From Bacillus tianshenii (GTDB lineage: Bacteria; Bacillota; Bacilli; Bacillales; Bacillaceae_N): a DNA stretch of 64,000 nucleotides. The notes under the pieces are model-generated. The model was not told the origin of the DNA. It searched no databases and was given only the letters and a program-made list of their open reading frames with translations. Each line of letters starts with the position of its first letter. Positions within the stretch are counted from its first letter, which is position 1. A program made the position numbers and the translations under genes. Shown in pieces: positions 18,080-25,939 of the stretch. Location: assembly GCA_020524525.2 (NCBI GenBank), contig CP129018.1, forward strand, positions 2,794,115 to 2,858,114, in the 5' to 3' direction.

Positions 18080-18101
18080 GAGATCTGCTCCAATTATTTA
18101 G

Positions 18102-19259
18102 TTAGTCAAGACGTTCAATAATCGTTGCATTTGCCATTCCGTGACCTTCACACATCGTTTGTAAGCCATAACGTCCACCTGTTCTTTCTAATTCGTGCAT
18201 CATCGTTAGCATTAAGCGTGACCCACTTGCACCAAGTGGATGTCCAAGTGCAATCGCCCCTCCGTTAGGGTTGAGCTTCTTCGGGTCTGCACCTGTTTCT
18301 TTCAACCAAGCAAGTGGTACAGGGGCAAAGGCTTCATTCACTTCAAATATATCAATATCATCAATTGAGAGATTCGCTTTCTTAAGTGCTTTCTCTGTAG
18401 CTGGAATCGGGCCTGTGAGCATTAAAGTTGGGTCCGAACCGACTACAACACGTGTTAAAACTCGAAAGCGTGGCTTCAACCCAAGTTCAACCGCTTTTTC
18501 TCGCGACATAACGAGTACAGCTCCTGCTCCATCACTTATTTGACTAGAGTTTCCAGCGTGGATGACACCATCTTCCTTAAATGCAGGCTTAAGACTGCTA
18601 AGCCCTTCTAATGTGCTTCCTTTTCGTGGTCCTTCATCATCTTTCATAATCGTATTAGTACCGTCTTCAAGCGTGACTTCTAAAGGGAGAATTTCACGTT
18701 CAAAGCATCCTTTTGCTTGTGCATTCAATGCTTTCTCATGACTTTCTAACGCAAACTCATCAAGCTGCATTCGACTGAAGCCCCATTTTTCTGCAATACG
18801 CTCAGCTGATAAGCCTTGATGAATCATTTCATAACGATTTGTAAGCTTGTCACTGAAAGGCTTCGCACCTTGATAAGCTGAGCCAATTGGCACGCGTGAC
18901 ATATTTTCGACTCCACCTGCAACCACAATGTCCATATCTCCGCTCAAAATAGCTTGAGCCGCAAAATGGACGGCTTGCTGACTTGAACCACATTGCCGGT
19001 CAATCGTCACCCCTGGTATCTCAATTGGATAACCAGCTGTTAATGCTGCCACACGGGCAATATCCCCACTTTGCTCTCCACCTTGTGTAACACAACCCAT
19101 AATGACATCATCCACTATCTCTGGTGAAATATTTGCCTTTTCAACAATCTCCTTAAGGACAATCGCTGCTAATTCATCTGGACGTGCATTTTTCAATAAG
19201 CCGTTTCTCTTTCCAACAGGTGTGCGAACTCCACCAACAATTACTGCTTCTCTCATCAT
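18102..19259 (-). CDS. Acetyl-CoA C-acyltransferase (thiolase)
   Basis: A 385-residue thiolase that cleaves 3-ketoacyl-CoA (or condenses acetyl-CoA). The active-site Cys lies in TIDRQCGSSQQAVH (near residue 88), the base His in GGAIALGHPLGASG and the second Cys in QTMCEGHGMANA. The length matches the family. It lies 23 bases downstream of the acyl-CoA dehydrogenase gene on the same strand. In context it performs the last step of a beta-oxidation-like path; the SDR gene nearby could provide 3-hydroxyacyl-CoA oxidation. No enoyl-CoA hydratase gene is in the cluster. AAAGGATG precedes the start. Confidence 0.93.
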   Translation of the reverse strand: MMREAVIVGGVRTPVGKRNGLLKNARPDELAAIVLKEIVEKANISPEIVDDVIMGCVTQGGEQSGDIARVAALTAGYPIEIPGVTIDRQCGSSQQAVHFAAQAILSGDMDIVVAGGVENMSRVPIGSAYQGAKPFSDKLTNRYEMIHQGLSAERIAEKWGFSRMQLDEFALESHEKALNAQAKGCFEREILPLEVTLEDGTNTIMKDDEGPRKGSTLEGLSSLKPAFKEDGVIHAGNSSQISDGAGAVLVMSREKAVELGLKPRFRVLTRVVVGSDPTLMLTGPIPATEKALKKANLSIDDIDIFEVNEAFAPVPLAWLKETGADPKKLNPNGGAIALGHPLGASGSRLMLTMMHELERTGGRYGLQTMCEGHGMANATIIERLD

Positions 19260-19282
19260 CTGTCATCCTTTCTATGTAGGTT

Positions 19283-20428
19283 CTATAAGCCTAGATTCTT
19301 TGCAATAATCACTTTCATAATTTCATTTGTTCCAGCATAAATGGCAGCCACAGGGATATCGCGGTAACGCCTTGCAATCTGGTATTCTTCCATGTAGCCA
19401 TAGCCTCCATGGAGCTGCATACATTCAGCTGCTATATTTTTTGCCATGTCGGTTAAGCGCCACTTTGCCATCGATACTTTTGTCACAACATCGTTTCCAG
19501 CCATATGCTCCGCTATTAATTGATCAAGGAAAGCACGCCCCATTGAAATTTCTGTTGCCATCTCCGCAATTTTAAACTGAGTATTCTGAAACTTACCAAT
19601 CGGCTTTCCGAATGCTTCACGGCTTTTCACATAATCAAGTGTCAAATTAAGCATTTCTTCTGCTGCAGCTTGTGCAGCGATTGCTACAACCAACCGTTCT
19701 TGCTGAAGCTTATCCATCAAATAAAGAAAGCCTTTTCCTTCTTCACCTAATAAATTTTCCTTCGGCACACGGCAATCCTCAAAAATTAACTCCGCCGTAT
19801 CCTGGCAATGCAACCCGACTTTATTAAGCTTACGCCCTCTTGAAAATCCAGGTGTATCCCGCTCCACGACAAGCAGGCTAATTCCTTTATGCTTTGGTTC
19901 CGCGTGTGGATCTGTCCGACACGCAACAAGCACTAGATCTGAATGAATTCCGTTTGTAATGAACGTCTTTTGACCGTTTAGGATATAGTGGTCGCCTTCT
20001 TTTATAGCTGTTGTTTTGATATTCGCTAAGTCGGAACCTGCTCCTGGCTCTGTCATAGCAATTGCTGTAATTGTTTCACCTGTTACACAACGTGGCAGCC
20101 AGCGTTTCTTCTGCTCCTCTGTGCCGTATGCGGTCAAATAAGGCACAACGATATCACTGTGCAGACCAATCCCAACCATTCCAGAACCTACGCGTTCTAA
20201 TTCTTCGTTTATTACAACTGAAAAACCCCAATCCACTCCAGACCCGCCGTAGGCCTCATCAACATCTGGACAAAGAAAACCGTTTTCACCCATCTTCAAC
20301 CAAAACGAGCGCGGAATTATTCTATTCTCTTCCCATTCCTCATAGTATGGATAGGCTTCTTTCTCTAAGAACTTCCGCAACGCTTTACGAAAAATTTCAT
20401 GCTCCTCTTGTAAATACAAATGCGTCAT
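19283..20428 (-). CDS. Acyl-CoA dehydrogenase
   Basis: A 381-residue FAD enzyme making the first oxidation of acyl-CoA. The substrate/FAD signature AIAMTEPGAGSDLANIKT is at about 123-140, QTFITNGIHSD follows, and the C-terminal signature QLHGGYGYMEEYQIARRYRD carries the catalytic Glu position (AGTNEIMK). It follows the AMP ligase gene after 53 bases and has GGAGGAG before its ATG. A candidate catabolite-response element sits in that gap. Chain-length preference cannot be read; it resembles short/medium-chain dehydrogenases of Bacillus lipid and branched-acid pathways. Confidence 0.93.
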   Translation of the reverse strand: MTHLYLQEEHEIFRKALRKFLEKEAYPYYEEWEENRIIPRSFWLKMGENGFLCPDVDEAYGGSGVDWGFSVVINEELERVGSGMVGIGLHSDIVVPYLTAYGTEEQKKRWLPRCVTGETITAIAMTEPGAGSDLANIKTTAIKEGDHYILNGQKTFITNGIHSDLVLVACRTDPHAEPKHKGISLLVVERDTPGFSRGRKLNKVGLHCQDTAELIFEDCRVPKENLLGEEGKGFLYLMDKLQQERLVVAIAAQAAAEEMLNLTLDYVKSREAFGKPIGKFQNTQFKIAEMATEISMGRAFLDQLIAEHMAGNDVVTKVSMAKWRLTDMAKNIAAECMQLHGGYGYMEEYQIARRYRDIPVAAIYAGTNEIMKVIIAKNLGL

Positions 20429-20463
20429 CGCCTCTTCTCCTCCTCAAAAACGCTTATCTAAAA

Positions 20464-20478
20464 AGAAACCGCTTTCAA
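20464..20478 (-). promoter_or_regulatory. Candidate cre (CcpA) site before the acyl-CoA dehydrogenase gene
   Basis: TTGAAAGCGGTTTCT on the minus strand matches every position of the cre consensus WTGNAANCGNWNNCW. It lies 36 bases upstream of the dehydrogenase start, inside the operon, so it could act as a roadblock. Confidence 0.4.
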
Positions 20479-20481
20479 AAG

Positions 20482-22005
20482 TTATGACTCAACTTTTTTT
20501 AAATTTTTACGAAGCTGATATTTTAATATTTTTCCTGAGGCATTTCTTGGCAAGGCGTCAACGAAAACAATTTTCTTAGGTGCTTTGTAGCCTGCAAGCT
20601 TCTCACGACAAAATTCACGGAATTCTTGCTCATCAATCTTTTCATTTTCCCGTGGCACGACAACTGCTGTCACAACCTCTCCCCACACTTCATCAGGCAT
20701 GCCTACTGCCGCTGCTTCAAGCACTTTGGGGTGCTCATACATCACTTGCTCGACTTCAATGGAATAAACATTCTCGCCGCCAGAAATAATCATATCTTTC
20801 TTGCGATCGACTAATGTGATATTTCCTTCTTCATCAATAACGGCTAAATCTCCTGTATGGAGCCAGCCATTTTTAAATGTTTTATTTGTTTCTTCGATCT
20901 TTTTGTAATACTCCTTCATAATCGTTTCTCCACGCAGGACAAACTCACCAACTGCCCCAGGCTTCACATTATTTCCCTCTTCATCTACAACCCTCGCTTC
21001 TGTTAAGAAGAATGCCTTTCCACCTTTCCCTAAATGCTTCTTATGTCCTTCAGGACCGAGGATGATCCCTCCTGGTCCTGCTTCTGTTAAGCCGCATAGG
21101 TTAAAGAAACGGTCAGTCTGAAACAGCTTCATGCTTCGCTTAACAAGCTCTGGAGCCATCGGAGCCGCACCATACCCACAACGCTCGACTGATGACAAAT
21201 CATATTCTTCAACATTTGGAACCTGCAATAAAAAGTTATACATAGCCGGAACACCAAAGAAGTGAGTAATACGATATTCTTCAATTGCTTCCAATGTTTT
21301 AACAGGATCAAATTCACGATGAATCACATGTGAGGCACCAAGTACAACTCCTGCAACCATAAATAGGTTTAACTGAGCTGAATGAAAAAGAGGTGCTAAA
21401 TGTAAAAAACGGTCCTTCGCATTAATGCCCATACCTGTAATCATCGTAAGCCCTACATTAAAAATACGCCGATGATCAAATAAAGCTCCCTTTGGCCTTC
21501 CTGTCGTACCAGAAGTATAGAGGATTTCTAAGTCATCTGTTTCGGATACTTCTATTTCAGGGTCTGAATCGTTTGACGATAGAAGATCTTCAAAAGAAAG
21601 ATGTTCAGCATAAGTCGGAGTACCGACAGTGACGACTTTTCTAATAAGCGTATCTTCTACAGCTACTGCAATTGTTTCTTCAAACTCGATGTCACAAATA
21701 ACGGCAATGCTATCGGACTGCTGTAAAAGATAGTGAACTTCGCCTTTGGTTAGCCTAAAATTCACCGGCACAACGACAGCACCAATTTTTGCAATAGCAA
21801 AATAAGCAAACATAAATGCATCCGAGTTCTTCATCATTAATGCTACTTTTTCGCCTTTTTGTATGCCAACTGCTACAAGACCATGTGCTAACCGATTCAC
21901 TTGCTTATTAAATTCCTCATAATTATATGTTCTTCCTTCACACGTTATCGCCCATTTTTCGGGATGTTTCCTTGCATTTTGAGCAAGATACGAACCAATG
22001 TCCAT
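20482..22005 (-). CDS. Acyl-CoA synthetase (AMP-forming), second ligase of the cluster
   Basis: A 507-residue ANL ligase with YTSGTTGRPKGALFDH, CGLTEAGPGG, GWLHTGD and the terminal NASGKILKYQLRK containing the catalytic Lys. A longer frame reaches upstream to 22140, but the ATG at 22005 has AAGGAGGAAC just before it and fits the family start (MDIGSYLAQNARKHP), so I use it. A textbook sigma-54 promoter lies about 50 bases upstream, so the gene heads the sigma-54-driven run ligase-dehydrogenase-thiolase-ligase. It probably activates a fatty or branched acid. Confidence 0.92.
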   Translation of the reverse strand: MDIGSYLAQNARKHPEKWAITCEGRTYNYEEFNKQVNRLAHGLVAVGIQKGEKVALMMKNSDAFMFAYFAIAKIGAVVVPVNFRLTKGEVHYLLQQSDSIAVICDIEFEETIAVAVEDTLIRKVVTVGTPTYAEHLSFEDLLSSNDSDPEIEVSETDDLEILYTSGTTGRPKGALFDHRRIFNVGLTMITGMGINAKDRFLHLAPLFHSAQLNLFMVAGVVLGASHVIHREFDPVKTLEAIEEYRITHFFGVPAMYNFLLQVPNVEEYDLSSVERCGYGAAPMAPELVKRSMKLFQTDRFFNLCGLTEAGPGGIILGPEGHKKHLGKGGKAFFLTEARVVDEEGNNVKPGAVGEFVLRGETIMKEYYKKIEETNKTFKNGWLHTGDLAVIDEEGNITLVDRKKDMIISGGENVYSIEVEQVMYEHPKVLEAAAVGMPDEVWGEVVTAVVVPRENEKIDEQEFREFCREKLAGYKAPKKIVFVDALPRNASGKILKYQLRKNLKKVES

Positions 22006-22056
22006 GCACAGTTCCTCCTTTTTTGAGCAAGAATCAATCATTCTAACAATAAATGT

Positions 22057-22072
22057 TGCAATTTTTGTGCCA
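22057..22072 (-). promoter_or_regulatory. Sigma-54 (-24/-12) promoter of the acyl-CoA operon
   Basis: Minus strand TGGCAC-AAAAA-TTGCA: an exact match to the TGGCAC-N5-TTGCW consensus with correct spacing. It is placed about 50 bases before the ligase start codon. The gene for a sigma-54 activator lies immediately upstream. Confidence 0.88.
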
Positions 22073-22149
22073 ATATTCAGATATTTATTACGTGCGGTTA
22101 TTTTCAATGTTATATAGAGGAAACTGTCTGAAATGTACACAATATAAAT

Positions 22150-22180
22150 AAAAAGCGTCCATTATCTGGACACTTCTTTA
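22150..22180 (-). terminator. Terminator after the sigma-54 activator gene
   Basis: Minus strand AAGTGTCC / GGACGCTT hairpin followed by TTTTATTT; it separates the activator gene from the ligase promoter. Confidence 0.75.
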
Positions 22181-24235
22181 TAGTTCATATTTTTTTATTT
22201 TTTCATATAAGCCTGAGCGGCTAATTCCAAGTATCCTCGCAGCTTGTGCTTTATTTCCATTTGCTTCAGCAAGCGCTGTTTGAATTGCTGACACTTCTGC
22301 GCTTTCGGCTAAAGCTCGTTGTGAAACAGATGCATTTGCTGTCATTTCAACCTTTTCAATCATATAATCTGGCAAGTCCTCATATTGTATTTTTCCAAAC
22401 TCCGCAAATGTCATCGCTCTTTCAAGTATATTACGTAACTCTCGAACGTTCCCTGGCCAATCATACGCCATGATCACTTTTCTTGCTTTCTCTTCCACAC
22501 CAGTAATACTCGTGCCGATCATACGGTTTAAATCTTCCATCATTGTTTCCATTAATAATTGAATATCATGCTTACGCTTCCGAAGCGGTGGGATTTGAAG
22601 AGAAATGACATTAAGTCGATAGTACAAATCTTCACGAAACTCTCCGGCTTCAACCATCTTTTCTAACGGACGATTTGTGGCTGCGATAATCCGAACATCG
22701 ACATGAATTCGGTCTGTACCACCTACACGATAAAATTCCCGCTCTTGCAGTACACGCAATAATTTCGCTTGAAGCGCTAGTGACATATCGCCAATTTCAT
22801 CAAGGAAAAGTGTTCCTCCATCTGCAAGGTCGAACTTGCCCAGCTTCCCTTTTTGCTTTGCTCCTGTAAATGCACCGGCTTCATAGCCGAAAAATTCTGA
22901 TTCAAGCAAGTGCTCTGGAATGGCTGCGCAATTTACGATAATGAACTTTCCATCCTTTCGCGCACTGCTCTTGTGGACAGCATGAGCAAATAGTTCTTTT
23001 CCTGTTCCACTTTCACCACGGACAAGCACTGTCGAGCGCCCTTTTGCAGCTTTGCGTGCACTTTTTTTCAGCTTTTCCATAAATGGATCTTTCGTAATAA
23101 TTTGCTCCCACGAAAATCGCGCTGTTTCGGTTTGCTTAAGCTGATTGTGATAGTATTTTGCCTTATTCTCTGCCTTCTCTAACCTTCTAAAAAGCTCACT
23201 TACTTGATTAAGCTGACGAAATGTCACCTTTCCAAGCGCTCCGATTATTTCATTTCCTTGCTTAACAGGAATCCTGTTCACAATATAGCGAATCCCATTT
23301 ATCTCCATGAAATCACTAAATTCTGCTTCTTCACTTTCTAACACAGAGGTTAAGTTCAACTGGGGAAGTACTTGTTTAATGCTCTTTTCAAGAATTTTTT
23401 CTTTCTCAAGACTGAATAACTCAAGCAACGGAGGGCTGACAAACTTCACTTTTGCTTGCGTATCAATCATAATAATGCCATCATAAGCATGCTCAATGGC
23501 TGTATCAAGCGTACGCTTCAAGCTCTTAACAGTTTGAAGCTCCTGCGCCATTTGTTCAAAATCAGACATATCTTGAAACAAAGCAATTGTTCCGCTCTTC
23601 CCTCGGACTGTCCGATAAGAGGAGAGGCGAAGGACCGTTTGTCTCTCCCCTAGTTGAACATCCTTCACAATAGATGAAGAAACATCAAGGTTCGGTAAAA
23701 CTTCTGAGAATGCCTTCCCTACAATTCCTTCTGCTTGGATGCCTTTCATTTCACAAAAAAACTGATTTGCATAAATAATTCTCTCATTCCCATCTGTCAT
23801 CAAGGCACCGAGATGTGAGTTATGTAAGATAGTCTCGAGTTGTTCGGTTAACGATTTCGTTGCATTTAAAAGGGCCATCACCATATCCGGCTTTGTAAAT
23901 AGACCAATTACCCTCTCTTCCTCATCAAGAACCACACCTGTACCGACGTGACTTTTTTCTACTATCTTCTCGATCACATCATACGGCGTGTTCAATGGGA
24001 GCGCGACAACTTCTTTCCGAATGTAATTTTTAATGGGTGTATGCAACGGCTGATCATCAAGAATCATTTGATATAACTGACTACGTGTAAAGACACCTCG
24101 GAGAAATCCTTCTTCATCTGTAATCGGAAGAATACTATACTTATATTCCTTCATTACGTTAACTGCTTCGCTTAAGCTACTAGTCTCGTGAACCTTACAA
24201 TGGACCTCTGTCATCATGTCCTGTAATTGAATCAC
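22178..24235 (-). CDS. Sigma-54-dependent transcriptional activator (CBS-PAS-AAA-Fis)
   Basis: A 685-residue enhancer-binding protein: two N-terminal CBS domains (about 5-120), two PAS-like domains (about 130-340), a short coiled coil, and an AAA+ domain with Walker A GESGTGKE and the sigma-54 contact loop GAFTGA. A Fis-type helix-turn-helix follows at the C-terminus (NKAQAARILGISRSGLYEKIKKY). The CBS pair suggests adenosine nucleotide or acyl-CoA sensing; this is inference. The start is a GTG with AAAGGGGTGG upstream. It sits between the two transcription units that carry -24/-12 promoters and is their obvious activator. Confidence 0.92.
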   Translation of the reverse strand: MIQLQDMMTEVHCKVHETSSLSEAVNVMKEYKYSILPITDEEGFLRGVFTRSQLYQMILDDQPLHTPIKNYIRKEVVALPLNTPYDVIEKIVEKSHVGTGVVLDEEERVIGLFTKPDMVMALLNATKSLTEQLETILHNSHLGALMTDGNERIIYANQFFCEMKGIQAEGIVGKAFSEVLPNLDVSSSIVKDVQLGERQTVLRLSSYRTVRGKSGTIALFQDMSDFEQMAQELQTVKSLKRTLDTAIEHAYDGIIMIDTQAKVKFVSPPLLELFSLEKEKILEKSIKQVLPQLNLTSVLESEEAEFSDFMEINGIRYIVNRIPVKQGNEIIGALGKVTFRQLNQVSELFRRLEKAENKAKYYHNQLKQTETARFSWEQIITKDPFMEKLKKSARKAAKGRSTVLVRGESGTGKELFAHAVHKSSARKDGKFIIVNCAAIPEHLLESEFFGYEAGAFTGAKQKGKLGKFDLADGGTLFLDEIGDMSLALQAKLLRVLQEREFYRVGGTDRIHVDVRIIAATNRPLEKMVEAGEFREDLYYRLNVISLQIPPLRKRKHDIQLLMETMMEDLNRMIGTSITGVEEKARKVIMAYDWPGNVRELRNILERAMTFAEFGKIQYEDLPDYMIEKVEMTANASVSQRALAESAEVSAIQTALAEANGNKAQAARILGISRSGLYEKIKKYEL

Positions 24236-24287
24236 TGCCCCACCCCTTTAGCTCATCGTTTCCATTATGTTTTTATTCTATCGTAAT

Positions 24288-24324
24288 TAAAAAAAGAGAG
24301 GAAGTTATCCCCTCTCTTTGGCTC
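24288..24324 (-). terminator. Terminator after the SDR gene
   Basis: AAAGAGAGG / CCTCTCTTT hairpin followed by TTTT on the minus strand. Confidence 0.85.
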
Positions 24325-24325
24325 A

Positions 24326-25093
24326 TTATTTCGGTTGCATTCGGATAGCTCCGTCTAGACGGATAACCTCCCCATTTAGCATTGGATTTTCAATTATGCT
24401 TGAGACAAGCTTTGCATATTCAGCTGGATGTCCGAGACGTGATGGAAATGGCACCATCGCTCCAAGCGAATCTCTCGCTTCTTCTGGAAGAGTATCAAAC
24501 ATAGGCGTATGAAACAATCCCGGCGCTATCGTCATGACTCGTACACCAAAGGAAGCATACTCTCTTGCAATCGGAAGGGTCATTCCGACGATACCGCCTT
24601 TAGATGCACTATAGGCAGCCTGACCAATTTGTCCATCAAATGCTGCTACAGATGCTGTATTGATAATGACGCCACGCTCACCTTCTTCATTCGCTTCATT
24701 TTCTTTCATGTGCTCACCTGCAAGCCTGATTACATTGAACGTACCTGCCAAATTAACATGAAGCACATTGGAAAACACTTCAAGCTCGTGAATACCGCTT
24801 CTGCTTAGTACTTTTTTTGCTGCCGCAATGCCCGCACAATTAATTACAGTGTTAATATTACCAAACCGCTCTTTTCCAAGGCGCAAAGCATGACGGACAC
24901 TCTCTTCATCAGTTACATCTGTTTTCACAAATAGCGTCTGCTCTTCAAATTCTTGCTCAAGCTTCTTCCCTCTTTCATCTGCTAAGTCACCGATGATTGC
25001 GTTCCCACCAGAAGCAACTATTTTACGAACCGTTGCTTCACCAAGGCCTGAAGCACCACCTGTTACGAATGCCACACACTCTTTCATATTCAT
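24326..25093 (-). CDS. SDR-family 3-hydroxyacyl-CoA dehydrogenase (HSD10-like)
   Basis: A 255-residue short-chain dehydrogenase: NAD-binding [10 protein letters not shown] near the N-terminus, NCAG, and the catalytic Ser/Tyr/Lys set ([10 protein letters not shown] and AAYSASKGG). The C-terminal [18 protein letters not shown] segment is typical of type II 3-hydroxyacyl-CoA dehydrogenases. It would oxidise 3-hydroxyacyl-CoA in the path served by the neighbouring dehydrogenase and thiolase. I use the ATG at 25093, which follows GGAGGAAC; an ATG at 25114 is less well placed. It has its own sigma-54 promoter and its own terminator. Confidence 0.87.
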   Translation of the reverse strand: MNMKECVAFVTGGASGLGEATVRKIVASGGNAIIGDLADERGKKLEQEFEEQTLFVKTDVTDEESVRHALRLGKERFGNINTVINCAGIAAAKKVLSRSGIHELEVFSNVLHVNLAGTFNVIRLAGEHMKENEANEEGERGVIINTASVAAFDGQIGQAAYSASKGGIVGMTLPIAREYASFGVRVMTIAPGLFHTPMFDTLPEEARDSLGAMVPFPSRLGHPAEYAKLVSSIIENPMLNGEVIRLDGAIRMQPK

Positions 25094-25135
25094 AGATGTT
25101 CCTCCTCTGCACAATTTTATCTCATTACCTTTTAA

Positions 25136-25151
25136 TGCAAATACTGTGCCA
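25136..25151 (-). promoter_or_regulatory. Sigma-54 (-24/-12) promoter of the SDR gene
   Basis: Minus strand TGGCAC-AGTAT-TTGCA: exact -24/-12 consensus with correct spacing, 43 bases before the start codon. Confidence 0.88.
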
Positions 25152-25160
25152 GAACGGAAT

Positions 25161-25216
25161 AACAGAAGAACACCTTTAAGTTCTGTTCAAAGTGTCTAAT
25201 TCTTGGACAGTTGTCC
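25161..25216 (-). promoter_or_regulatory. Candidate upstream activator sites for the sigma-54 regulator
   Basis: Two dyads lie upstream of the -24 box: AACAGAA-N13-TTCTGTT at 25161-25187 (perfect arms) and GGACA-GT-TGTCC at 25205-25216. Either could be the enhancer site for the Fis-type activator. The position is right, but the site identity is a guess. Confidence 0.35.
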
Positions 25217-25264
25217 TGTATCTTCAAAACACAAAAGAGCACCCGCCTAATCAGCAGATACCCT

Positions 25265-25876
25265 TTATACAGGTAGGCTTTCTAAAACATACCGATACGT
25301 ACGTAAAAGTAAAAAGCCGAAGCCAAGCATAAAACTAAGCCAAAATAACATTTGAAAAAAAACAAACCCTACAAGACCTGACGTTGTGAAATGATTACTC
25401 ATTCGATAAGTAATAAACACAAAATAAGACAGCCCAGTAAGTAAAAAAATAACGGATAAAAGCCAAAAAAGTTGACTAAATAATAGCGAGAGAACCCCTC
25501 CTGCTAAAAACAGAAAACGTCCTTCCTTCATTCGTTGGTCATGCTCTTCTTGTTTATCATCCGCAAAGAACAAGCAAGAAAATTGAAGCATCATGTCTGC
25601 CAATACCTTTAATGCACTAAGCAACATAACAAAGCAAAGTACAAAGCTACCAAACAACAGCAATTCAATATTTCCTGCAGAAAAGAATTCGCTTAATGCA
25701 TGATAGATACCTATTTCTTGTAGAAGCGCCACAAGCTTCTTTTCGAGACTAACAGCAAATGCAGCACTAAATAATAAAATCGATAAAAATGGAAAATAGC
25801 TCGTATAATAGAGATTCTTAACTCCCGGCAATTGTACAACCTTCTTTAACAAATCAAAATTTACAAAAAGAATCAC
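25265..25876 (-). CDS. Membrane protein, possibly YufK-like (DUF5366)
   Basis: A 203-residue hydrophobic protein with about four or five membrane helices (near 28-50, 70-95, 120-145, 150-165 and 172-195), separated by a short charged loop (DDKQEEHDQRMKEGR). The start is a GTG with a weak AAGG upstream. Length and the opening YFPFLSILLFSAAFAVS recall YufK of Bacillus, but I hold that loosely. It is a single gene between the SDR gene and the pucR-type gene, read in the same direction as both. No function is known. Confidence 0.5.
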   Translation of the reverse strand: MILFVNFDLLKKVVQLPGVKNLYYTSYFPFLSILLFSAAFAVSLEKKLVALLQEIGIYHALSEFFSAGNIELLLFGSFVLCFVMLLSALKVLADMMLQFSCLFFADDKQEEHDQRMKEGRFLFLAGGVLSLLFSQLFWLLSVIFLLTGLSYFVFITYRMSNHFTTSGLVGFVFFQMLFWLSFMLGFGFLLLRTYRYVLESLPV

Positions 25877-25939
25877 AAGCCTTAGCCTATGATCCTCTCA
25901 TTATCTTATAACCGCCCACTCAAAGTTTCAATCTTTTTC

